In this document: piece after piece, positions 54,071-61,436 of the stretch | How the letters are laid out: the number at the start of each line of letters is the position of its first letter | How positions within the stretch are numbered: the stretch's first letter is position 1 | Assembly (NCBI RefSeq): GCF_014284335.1 | Contig: NZ_JACOGF010000002.1 | Location: 62,001 to 126,000, forward strand | Length of the DNA: 64,000 nt | From: Undibacterium hunanense | GTDB lineage: Bacteria > Pseudomonadota > Gammaproteobacteria > Burkholderiales > Burkholderiaceae_D | Direction of reading: 5' to 3' | Translations under genes and position numbers: made by a program | Notes under the pieces: model-generated | The model's database searches: none | What the model saw: the letters and a program-made list of their open reading frames with translations, nothing else | What the model was told of the DNA's origin: nothing

Positions 54071-54878
54071 AACGCAGATACAGGCTTACCTGGCCAGAAT
54101 TGCCTACACCGGGGCGCGTGCAGCGACGCTGGAAGTGCTGACCGCTTTGCATGCTACCCACTTGCAGCACATCCCGTTTGAAAACCTGGATATCAGTCTG
54201 GGTCGCAAGCTGGATTTATCCACACCGGCATTGCTGGACAAGCTGTTGCAACAGCAGCGCGGTGGTTTTTGTTATGAAATGAACCAGGCATTCAGCTTGT
54301 TGTTACAGGCTTTCGGTTTCCAGACCAGCCTCATTTCTGCCCGGGTATTCAATGGCAAAGATTATGGACCGGATTTTGATCACATGCTGATACAGGTCCT
54401 GCTGGATGGGCAAAGCTGGATCGCCGACGTCGGGTTTGGTGACAGTTTCCGTGCACCGCTGAACATGAATGGCCATGCTATCACTGAATTGGGTATGCAT
54501 TATCAGGTACAGGCTGAACCCGGTACGGCCTGCTTCAGGCTGATGCAGGGCAAGGATGGCAAGGATGGTAAGGACATGCAGCCGCAATTTTGCTTTTCCT
54601 TGCAGGCTTTCGGGATTGGCGAATTTGAGGCGATGTGCCTGTACCAGCAGACTTCGCCACTATCGCATTTCACGCAAAAAACCATTTGCTCAATTGCCAC
54701 CCCGGAAGGGCGCATCAGTATCTCCAACAACAAATGCATTACTACCGAACGTGGTGAGCGGCACGTGCGTACCATCCATGATGCAGATGAATACCGCAGG
54801 CTGTTACAGGAGCATTTTGGTATTCATCTTGCAGTTGATGCCAACATACAAAAACTGATGGCGCGCCACCCGGCGTGA
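54060..54878 (+). CDS. Arylamine N-acetyltransferase
   Basis: 272 residues, normal for bacterial NAT. It transfers acetyl from acetyl-CoA to arylamines and hydrazines. The catalytic triad is visible: Cys71 in RGGFCYEMN, His108 in DHMLIQV and Asp123 in IADVGFGDSF. An internal (GKD)3 tripeptide run in the middle of the protein comes from a tandem DNA repeat near 54552-54577 and sits in a surface loop. Coupled with the preceding flavin reductase gene and convergent with dbpA. Confidence 0.92.
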   Translation: MLNETQIQAYLARIAYTGARAATLEVLTALHATHLQHIPFENLDISLGRKLDLSTPALLDKLLQQQRGGFCYEMNQAFSLLLQAFGFQTSLISARVFNGKDYGPDFDHMLIQVLLDGQSWIADVGFGDSFRAPLNMNGHAITELGMHYQVQAEPGTACFRLMQGKDGKDGKDMQPQFCFSLQAFGIGEFEAMCLYQQTSPLSHFTQKTICSIATPEGRISISNNKCITTERGERHVRTIHDADEYRRLLQEHFGIHLAVDANIQKLMARHPA

Positions 54879-54892
54879 AACTGTTGATGGCT

Positions 54893-56278
54893 TCAGTCGA
54901 TGATGCGCATCCTGAATTGCCTGCCCTTGATATTCGTGCGGCTCAAGCGGTCTACGGTCTTGACGGCAACATGGCGGTCCAGTGCGACATAGGTGACAAA
55001 TTCAGATACATTGATTTTGCCTACCTGTTCTTTTTTCAGGCCCAGGTCTGCCGTCAGCGCACCCAGCAGGTCACCGGGACGTAGCTTGTCTTTTTTACCG
55101 CCCATGATGCAGACGGTCATCATCGGTGCTTCGAGGTGTTGTGCATCCTGATTCTGTAGTTCATGGATGTCGGCCCAGGTGACGGCTTCACCCTGATATT
55201 CTTCTATCAGCTTCACCCATTTCTTTTCACCCGGTGTTGCCAGGCTTAGTGCCAGGCCTTTTTCACCGGCGCGACCAGTGCGGCCTATGCGATGGATATG
55301 CACTTCGGTATCTTTGGATACATCGACGTTGATGACGGCACCCAGGGTCTGTATGTCGAGGCCACGGGCGGCAACGTCGGTGGCTACCAGTACCGAGCAA
55401 CTCTGGTTGGCAAACCGGATCAGCACTTCATCACGGTCGCGTTGTTCCAGGTCACCATGCAGGGCCAGGGCGCTGATGCCCTGGGCATGCAATTCTTCTG
55501 TCAGTTCACGGCAATGGATTTTGGTATTGCAAAAAGCGATGGTGGATGCCGGTTGATAGTGATGCAGCAGTTGCGCAACGGCGGCGTTGCGTTCTTCCGG
55601 CGTGACCAGATAAAACAGTTGTTCGATATGGTTGGCCGCATGTTGCGATTCGACCTTGATTTCTACCGGCTCACGCAATAACTGCTCGCTGGCCTTGCGG
55701 ATATTATCCGGGTAGGTGGCAGAAAACAGCAGGGTTTGCCGACGTGGTGAAGTTGCTTCGACAATGTTATAGATATCATCATAAAAGCCCATGTCTACCA
55801 TGCGGTCGGCTTCATCCAGCACCAGAGTCTGGACAGTTTTCAGGTTGATGGTGCCACGGCTGATATGGTCTATCAGCCGCCCTGGTGTACCGACAACGAT
55901 ATGCGCACCGTGTTCCAGTGAAGCGATTTGTGGGCGCATGGCGGTACCACCGCAAAGAGTGATGATCTTGACGTTTTCTATGGCTCTGGCCAGACGGCGT
56001 AATTCGTTTGCCACCTGGTCTGCCAGCTCGCGGGTCGGACAGATCACCAGGCCCTGTACCGCAAAATAGGTGGGATTCAGTTTTGCCAGTATCCCGAGGC
56101 CAAAGGCTGCAGTTTTGCCGCTGCCAGTTTTGGCCTGGGCAATCAGGTCCTGCTGTTGCAGGATGACTGGCAGGCTGGCCGCCTGTATGGCGGTCATTTC
56201 CTTGTAACCCAGGCTTTCCAGATTACTGAGCATGGGGGCGGACAGGGACAAGGAACTAAAGGCGGTAGGTGCAGACAT
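54893..56278 (-). CDS. dbpA: DEAD-box RNA helicase DbpA
   Basis: 461 residues from ATG 56278. ATP-dependent RNA helicase that acts on the peptidyl-transferase region of 23S rRNA during 50S assembly. Seen: TAIQAASLPVI (Q motif), AQAKTGSGKTAAFG (motif I), LVLDEADRMVD (DEAD), LLFSATYP (SAT), HRIGRTGRAG, and a C-terminal DbpA-specific RNA-binding domain (GKINVSEFVTYVALDRHVAVKTV). These last residues distinguish it from RhlE-type helicases. Length and motifs are normal. Confidence 0.93.
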   Translation of the reverse strand: MSAPTAFSSLSLSAPMLSNLESLGYKEMTAIQAASLPVILQQQDLIAQAKTGSGKTAAFGLGILAKLNPTYFAVQGLVICPTRELADQVANELRRLARAIENVKIITLCGGTAMRPQIASLEHGAHIVVGTPGRLIDHISRGTINLKTVQTLVLDEADRMVDMGFYDDIYNIVEATSPRRQTLLFSATYPDNIRKASEQLLREPVEIKVESQHAANHIEQLFYLVTPEERNAAVAQLLHHYQPASTIAFCNTKIHCRELTEELHAQGISALALHGDLEQRDRDEVLIRFANQSCSVLVATDVAARGLDIQTLGAVINVDVSKDTEVHIHRIGRTGRAGEKGLALSLATPGEKKWVKLIEEYQGEAVTWADIHELQNQDAQHLEAPMMTVCIMGGKKDKLRPGDLLGALTADLGLKKEQVGKINVSEFVTYVALDRHVAVKTVDRLSRTNIKGRQFRMRIID

Positions 56279-56412
56279 GGGAATAATTTCAAAATAGAGG
56301 TGGCGGTTGTGCCGACGTGCCATTGCGTGACCAAGGGCGGGCTGATGGCAGTTCCACAGGATATGCCGCCATTGTAGGTGAAGCAGGCGAAGTGGTGGGA
56401 AAGCTTTATAGT

Positions 56413-56608
56413 TAGGACTGGCGCAAAATCGCCTCAGCCGCGTTGCAGCTCCGCATTTAGCAAGATTCGGTACTAAAGTACTGCCTTCGTCGCTGGCGGT
56501 GTAGTCGGTGTTTCAGGCAACACGTTGCCTGCCGACGTAACAGACTTCCCTTATGAGGGAAGTCTCCTTTAGCGATAGTCTTGCTGAGATAATTTTGCGC
56601 CAGTCCTA
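56413..56608. mobile_element. 196-bp MITE-like element with TA-flanked 17-bp inverted termini
   Basis: Termini 56413-56429 (TAGGACTGGCGCAAAAT) and 56592-56608 are perfect 17-bp inverted repeats. The outermost TA on each side fits a TA target duplication, as made by IS630/Tc1-mariner-type transposases. Inside are several hairpins: CAGGCAA-CACG-TTGCCTG (56514-56531), AGACTTCCCT-TATG-AGGGAAGTCT (56542-56565), and GTACT/AGTAC near 56471. No coding capacity. Probably a non-autonomous element mobilised in trans. Confidence 0.8.
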
Positions 56609-56633
56609 GTAGTGAAACGCTTGTGGCAATAAC

Positions 56634-56660
56634 AACAAAGCCCGCAATGCGGGCTTTGTT
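56634..56660. terminator. Terminator after the serralysin-like gene
   Basis: Strong hairpin AACAAAGCCCG-CAATG-CGGGCTTTGTT, with T-rich sequence next to both sides. It stands 39 bases after the minus-strand protease stop and can work in both directions. Confidence 0.8.
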
Positions 56661-56698
56661 ATCAGCTTATAGACAAGCTGCGCGCCTTCGATTGCGTA

Positions 56699-58345
56699 TC
56701 AGGCTTGCCAGAGCAGATATTCTATGCCGTTCTGTATGGCACCGATTACCAGTGCCTGGTTTTCGGTACTCTCGCAAAAACTGGCGAGTGCACCGGCTGC
56801 AGTGATCTTGTTGGTATTGAGCTGATCCAGCCAGTAATTGAAGCCGGACTGGTCGGGCGCACGGTGCAGGACATTCTGGTAAAAATTCGTGACCAGGGTG
56901 GAATTGCTTGGTGTGCTGCCATATAGCTTCTTGAATTCAGCCGATTGCATGAAGCCTGCTGCTACCGTGGTCAGACTGGAACCTTTGTCCATGTCGGCAA
57001 TCCAGTAACCCAGGCCCAGCATGTCCGGCTTGCGGTCAAAGGCGGCCTGATACAGGCGATACGCCTGGCCGGCAGTGCCGGTGATATCCAGCGCAATGTT
57101 TTCGTCGCTGAACTGCAGACGTTCCACATTGATCAGATTATCTGCGCCATCGGTGCCGGTTTTTGCCTTGATGAAGGCGGTGTTGCTGACGGCGGTCACA
57201 GTGTAGTTGGTGTGCACGCCGTTGTAGATGGCTGTATCCAGACCCAGGCCACCATCTATCGTGTCATTGCCACCGTTGCCGGTAAAACTATTGTTGATGG
57301 AGTTGCCTATCAGGGTGTCGTCGCCGGCACCGCCTATGGCATTCTCTATAAAGGCTCCGTAGGCAATACCCAGGTTGCCTACGCCGGTATAGGTAGGTAC
57401 GGTTCCTCCGACATATCCGGAAGGGATAGGGGAAGAAACCATGCGTATGTCAGAATAATTGCCTGGTGTCAGGTCAATCTTGCAAGCCAGAGTGAAATTG
57501 GCAACCGAAATCGTGTCATTGCCACCTGCATCCCATATCGTTTTCAGGAAAGGCTTGTCGGTTGCAAAGGTATAGACATCATTGCCTGTCTTGAAAGACG
57601 TGTTGGCACCGTACATATTTTGCATGGCGGCGATGTCAGCCACCATAGGCGTTTCTGGCACGATGTTGTCGTAAGTGAAAATCGGTTTGCCGTTCGCGCC
57701 ATAAGTAACGGTAAGGAACAGGTCATTTGCCTGCTTGGTGTAAGACATGATGGTGTATTGCCGCGTATCGAATGCGGTCGGCATGATGACACCGTCTTCA
57801 AACGGATGCTTGAGGCCCAGCGCATGACCCAGTTCGTGCAGTATGGCCTGGTAATTGTAAGAGCCTACCGTCCAGTCCGTGTCCTTGGTGGAAGCGGTGG
57901 AAATCCAGATATCGCCGCCTTCCGGATAATAATTGCTTGGGTTATACGCCCAGCCCCAAGCTGTTCTGCCAGTGCTGGTCTTATCCGTGGCAGACGTGAT
58001 GCCAATCCGGATATCCCCGGCAGAGGTGCTGTTGTCAGCAACCTGGGTGAACTGTATGTTGGCAACATCAGACCAGGCCTGCATGGCGGTTACTGCTGAC
58101 TGTTGCTGTACCGCGTTTAACGCAGCATGGGAGCTGGCATTGGGTTCATCGGTGGTCGAATAAGAGCTGGACCCATTGTGACCAAAAAAGTAGGCGTCAC
58201 CAGTGGACCATGGAAAACTGTAGGCGAGTGAAATTCCCGTGTGCAGCCCGGTACCCCATTTGGCACCTGCAATTAGCGCATCAATCAAGATCACACCCGT
58301 CAATGGAACATTGGTTGTGGGGACGGTGTTGTAAGGGGTAGGCAT
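56699..58345 (-). CDS. Serralysin-like metalloprotease with DUF4214 domain
   Basis: 548 residues. The zinc motif is HELGHALGLKH (170-180) followed by a Met-turn YTIMSYTK, as in M10 serralysins. A calcium-binding RTX stretch (GGAGDDTLIGN, GNGGNDTIDGG) lies at about 340-370, and a DUF4214 domain at about 405-540 (AYRLYQAAFDRKPDMLGLGYWI, then FYQNVLHRAPDQSGFNYWL). No N-terminal signal, in line with type I secretion through a C-terminal signal. No ABC/MFP/OMP secretion genes are nearby. The hairpin after the gene is its terminator. Confidence 0.9.
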   Translation of the reverse strand: MPTPYNTVPTTNVPLTGVILIDALIAGAKWGTGLHTGISLAYSFPWSTGDAYFFGHNGSSSYSTTDEPNASSHAALNAVQQQSAVTAMQAWSDVANIQFTQVADNSTSAGDIRIGITSATDKTSTGRTAWGWAYNPSNYYPEGGDIWISTASTKDTDWTVGSYNYQAILHELGHALGLKHPFEDGVIMPTAFDTRQYTIMSYTKQANDLFLTVTYGANGKPIFTYDNIVPETPMVADIAAMQNMYGANTSFKTGNDVYTFATDKPFLKTIWDAGGNDTISVANFTLACKIDLTPGNYSDIRMVSSPIPSGYVGGTVPTYTGVGNLGIAYGAFIENAIGGAGDDTLIGNSINNSFTGNGGNDTIDGGLGLDTAIYNGVHTNYTVTAVSNTAFIKAKTGTDGADNLINVERLQFSDENIALDITGTAGQAYRLYQAAFDRKPDMLGLGYWIADMDKGSSLTTVAAGFMQSAEFKKLYGSTPSNSTLVTNFYQNVLHRAPDQSGFNYWLDQLNTNKITAAGALASFCESTENQALVIGAIQNGIEYLLWQA

Positions 58346-58568
58346 AGCAATTGAAAATTAAAATTGGTTGAACCGCAGGACCATGAAAGGTCACTGTATT
58401 GTTGCTTATTGTAACGGGGAAACATGGGCTTATTATGAATTTTATGGCAATTTATTTAAGTTTTTTGTTCTAAAAAATGTGCTTACGTGGTTTTCGTATC
58501 ATGAAGCTGGTAATAATGGCATTGTCGTTTTAAGCTCAGTATTTCTTTCCCCAACCTGGAGTCAGCTC

Positions 58569-59105
58569 ATGATGGTATTTGCCATAGTAGTGCTTCTTCT
58601 CATCGCGTTTCTGCTGTACGTCGCGTCTTTGCCGGATGCTTTCCGGGTTGAACGTTCACTGGAAATCAATGCTGGCAGCGAACAGATTTTTCCCTTGATT
58701 AATGATTTCCATGCATGGGAAGCCTGGTCGCCATGGGAAAAAGCCGATCCCCTGGTCCAGCGCAGTTATAGTGGTAATGACAGCGGCCCCGGAGCGGTAT
58801 ATGCCTGGCAGGGGAATAAGCAACTGGGTGTCGGGCGTATGGAAATTCTGGAAACCCGCCCCCATGATTACCTGCGTCTGCAAATCAATTTCTACAAACC
58901 TTTTGCGGCTCAGAACACCATAGAATTCAAGCTGGAAAGCAGGGCGGGCAAGACCGTGGTCAGCCATGCCATGTTTGGCCCCAGCAATTTCATGTCCAAG
59001 CTTATGGGCCTGTTTTTCAACATGGACAAAATGGTCGGCGGCAAATTCGATGAAGGCTTGCAGAGTCTGAAAGAAATAGTCGAGACACCTGTTCCGGGAA
59101 ATTAG
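58569..59105 (+). CDS. SRPBCC family protein with N-terminal membrane helix
   Basis: 178 residues starting at ATG 58569 with GGAG upstream; the frame runs upstream to 58368, but that part has low-complexity AT-rich coding and poor protein character. One N-terminal hydrophobic helix (about 1-22) precedes a START-like SRPBCC domain (VERSLEINAGSEQIFPLINDFHAWEAWSPWEK, EFKLESRAGKTVVSHAMFG). The domain normally binds a hydrophobic ligand. Two bases separate it from the next small membrane protein gene, so they form an operon. Confidence 0.83.
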   Translation: MMVFAIVVLLLIAFLLYVASLPDAFRVERSLEINAGSEQIFPLINDFHAWEAWSPWEKADPLVQRSYSGNDSGPGAVYAWQGNKQLGVGRMEILETRPHDYLRLQINFYKPFAAQNTIEFKLESRAGKTVVSHAMFGPSNFMSKLMGLFFNMDKMVGGKFDEGLQSLKEIVETPVPGN

Positions 59106-59107
59106 AC

Positions 59108-59392
59108 ATGGCCAGGCAACGTCAATTTTATGCCTGGCTATGTGATCACGGTGTGGCCTGCTTTGTCTTGCTGACACTCAGTTTTCTGGTATTTGGCAAA
59201 TTGTCTTTTGACCTGATACACCTGTTCAGTGCCAATGCTGATTATCTGCTGGACAATGGCTGGGCAGGCCTGGTCGAAGGTGGCTTGCAGCAGTTGCTGG
59301 AACTGCTGGCCACTTCTTGCGGCGCCATGATTGCTTACCTGATATTCAAATTGTGCGAAAGCGCCATGGTGGAGCGGCTGCGCCATCATTAA
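59108..59392 (+). CDS. Small membrane protein
   Basis: 94 residues with two hydrophobic helices (FVLLTLSFLVFGKLSFDLIHLF and about 63-82, LELLATSCGAMIAYLIFKL). Not recognised. It follows the SRPBCC gene by two bases, suggesting a shared function at the inner membrane. Confidence 0.65.
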   Translation: MARQRQFYAWLCDHGVACFVLLTLSFLVFGKLSFDLIHLFSANADYLLDNGWAGLVEGGLQQLLELLATSCGAMIAYLIFKLCESAMVERLRHH

Positions 59393-59482
59393 AATGAATC
59401 AAAAATTAGCCAAAATGAGCAAGACTGATCATGCCTGCATGATGCTGCCTGCGTAAGCTGTGATCTGTCAGGGGGAAGCATA

Positions 59483-60364
59483 GTGAATATTAGGGATGTG
59501 GCTTATCAAACCAGAATGCTGAAGGTTTTGCATTACATCGACCAGCATCTGGAAGAAGACTTGTCGGTAGAGTCCTTGAGCGAAGTCGCTGCATTTTCGA
59601 AATTTCATTTCCACCGGCAGTTTTCCGATTACTTTGGCATCGCGGCAATCAGATATGTGCAGTTGTTGCGATTCAAGAAAGCAGCGCATACGCTGGCTTT
59701 TCGCGAGCACCGTCAGGTCATCGATATTGCTCTAGAAAGCGGATATGAAAGCAGCGAGGCGTTTTCTCGCGCGTTCAAGAAAAGCCTGGGGCAAAGCCCG
59801 GCGCATTTCAGAAAACAGCCACAGTGGACCACCTGGCAGAACAGCTACTTATCCCTACATCACATGAGAGAACAGCATATGTCAGTCAACCACCAGCTTG
59901 ATGATGTGAAAATCATCGCCTTTCCCGCAACCAGAATCGCTGTCTTGGAACATCGCGGTGACCCAGTACTGCTGAGCAGCAGCATTCAGAAATTTATCGC
60001 ATGGCGCAAACAAAACAAATTGCCGCCCGCCATCAGCGCGACCTTCAACCTGATTTATGATGATCTTGAGAATTGTATTCCCAGTCAATACCGTTTTGAC
60101 CTGGGGGCAGCGGTGCCAGCGCCGGTAGCAGAAAATGCGGCGGGCATCGTCAATAAAACCATACCAGAGGGATCTTGTGCCGTATTACGGCATACCGGTT
60201 CGGATGCCTTGCTGGGTGCCAGCGTAAGGTTTTTATACAGCCAGTGGTTACCGCAAAGTGGCGCCAGTCTGCGTGACTTCCCACTGTTTTTGCAGCGTCT
60301 GAGTTTTTACCCGGATGTGCCGGAACATCAGATGACGACCGATATATTCTTGCCTTTGAACTAA
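59483..60364 (+). CDS. AraC-type regulator with GyrI-like effector domain
   Basis: 293 residues from GTG 59483 (GGGGAAG upstream). The N-terminal ~110 residues are an AraC helix-turn-helix domain (LSVESLSEVAAFSKFHFHRQFSDYFG, DIALESGYESSEAFSRAFKKSLGQSPAHFR). The C-terminal ~155 residues are a GyrI-like/BacTxn effector fold (VKIIAFPATRIAVLEHRGDP, and late CAVLRHTGSDALLGASVRFLYSQWLP). Such Rob/SoxS-like fusions sense small amphiphilic ligands. The target may be the SRPBCC/membrane operon upstream or a distant gene. Confidence 0.87.
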   Translation: MNIRDVAYQTRMLKVLHYIDQHLEEDLSVESLSEVAAFSKFHFHRQFSDYFGIAAIRYVQLLRFKKAAHTLAFREHRQVIDIALESGYESSEAFSRAFKKSLGQSPAHFRKQPQWTTWQNSYLSLHHMREQHMSVNHQLDDVKIIAFPATRIAVLEHRGDPVLLSSSIQKFIAWRKQNKLPPAISATFNLIYDDLENCIPSQYRFDLGAAVPAPVAENAAGIVNKTIPEGSCAVLRHTGSDALLGASVRFLYSQWLPQSGASLRDFPLFLQRLSFYPDVPEHQMTTDIFLPLN

Positions 60365-60370
60365 ATCAAC

Positions 60371-60406
60371 CGGCTTGCGCCAGCCATTGCTGACTGACGC
60401 AAGCCG
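60371..60406. terminator. Hairpin between the AraC gene and the TonB-C-like gene
   Basis: 9-bp stem CGGCTTGCG / CGCAAGCCG lying between convergent genes (AraC/GyrI ends 60364, TonB-C-like protein ends 60415). A loop of about 18 bases contains minor pairings. Likely a shared terminator; the T-rich context after it supports this modestly. Confidence 0.55.
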
Positions 60407-60414
60407 ACAGGCAA

Positions 60415-60753
60415 TTATTTCAGTGTCCAGGCAAATGCCAGGTCATTCCAGCCTTGTGCTGCACCAGTCTGAAAGCGGCATGCTTTCAGTGCCAGCAGGG
60501 ATGCTTTATCGAGTTTGCGGAAACCGCTGGAAGCAACGATTTTTGCATCGACAACTGCACCTTTTTTATCCAGCATGTAGCTCAGTTTGACCAGGCCTTC
60601 CTGCTCATCAGTCAAAGCACGTTGATCATAAGATGGGGCTTCGCAACCGGCTTCAAAAAATGGGTTACGTGTTTCTACTGCGAATGCAGGTGCGGTGACC
60701 AAAGCAAAAGCCAGAGTCGATACTATTGCATACAGACGGAAATGAGAGGACAT
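60415..60753 (-). CDS. Secreted TonB C-terminal-domain-like protein
   Basis: 112 residues from ATG 60753 (AGGAG upstream). Signal peptide about 1-23 (cleavage after AFA). The mature part has VKLSYMLDKKGAVVDAKIVASSGFRKLDKASLLALKACRF, the strand-helix wording of TonB C-terminal/energy-transducer domains, although the protein has no TonB membrane anchor or proline-rich spacer. It may be a stand-alone periplasmic interactor. Transcribed alone on the minus strand. Confidence 0.8.
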   Translation of the reverse strand: MSSHFRLYAIVSTLAFALVTAPAFAVETRNPFFEAGCEAPSYDQRALTDEQEGLVKLSYMLDKKGAVVDAKIVASSGFRKLDKASLLALKACRFQTGAAQGWNDLAFAWTLK

Positions 60754-61436
60754 AATAAACTCCTGAAAATAATGAAAGCGATCGATGAATTTGCTGTTGC
60801 CCCTGGGGCAATTGACTGCCACTAAATCGAGCAGATGGTTGCACTATACGTCGTGCCAACGCAGCTAAAAAATCAATAATTCGTATAGGCATTATTTCCA
60901 AAAAGCATAATTGCTGCATCGCATCAATTTGGTGCGCTTATTTCTCCTTTACCCTCTCAAAAAATCTCTGTGCTTGTGCAAAAAAACCTGTAAAGCGCGC
61001 CCATGTTGCGTTTTGCTGGTCACGTTGGTGCAAAAAGCAGTCTCAGCCGACGCGAAAATATTTTTCGATAATTTGTAACAAGACGCTTCAATTGCAGTAT
61101 TTATTTTCATAAGTAGATGAAAAGATTGAATTTTTCCTATTATTCAGCATGATCAATGCGCCATCTTCATACGGCATTACGGCCCATTAATGACGTCTGA
61201 AATTCATTATTGGCTTCAATTCATAACGTGAAGGTAAGCTAAATTCCCCCATATTGTTGTGTAGTTGTATGACAAGTTGTTGTCATCAAGGATATTTGCC
61301 TAAAATCAATTTTTTCACAGTAAGGATATTCATCTTCAGGTTAGAATTGCCATCAGTGTAATAGTGGATATGTCATGAACAGTTCACCTTGCTTTGTTAA
61401 CCAAAATGCTTTATTTCACTGAAATTTGTTGAATTT
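60754..61436. other. AT-rich regulatory region upstream of the GGDEF/EAL gene
   Basis: 683 bases without a supportable gene. The AT content is high, and a near-symmetric operator-like palindrome ATGACAA-GTTG-TTGTCAT (61269-61286) stands about 150 bases before the GTG start. Promoters for the minus-strand TonB-C-like gene and the plus-strand signalling gene should both be here. I see no RNA gene. Confidence 0.5.
61269..61286. promoter_or_regulatory. Palindrome upstream of the GGDEF/EAL gene
   Basis: Inverted repeat ATGACAA-GTTG-TTGTCAT, an 18-bp candidate operator in the regulatory region described separately. No known consensus is claimed. Confidence 0.35.

Larger units (their letters stand above)
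56279..56698. other. Intergenic region dbpA-serralysin
   Basis: 420 bases without a gene. It contains the MITE-like element (56413-56608) and a terminator hairpin (56634-56660) just after the stop of the minus-strand protease gene. The dbpA promoter should lie at about 56280-56400. Confidence 0.6.

Noticed and set aside
54552..54577. Short tandem repeat encoding GKDGKDGKD in arylamine N-acetyltransferase
   Set aside because: Only three units in a surface loop; a minor slippage product rather than a feature of interest.
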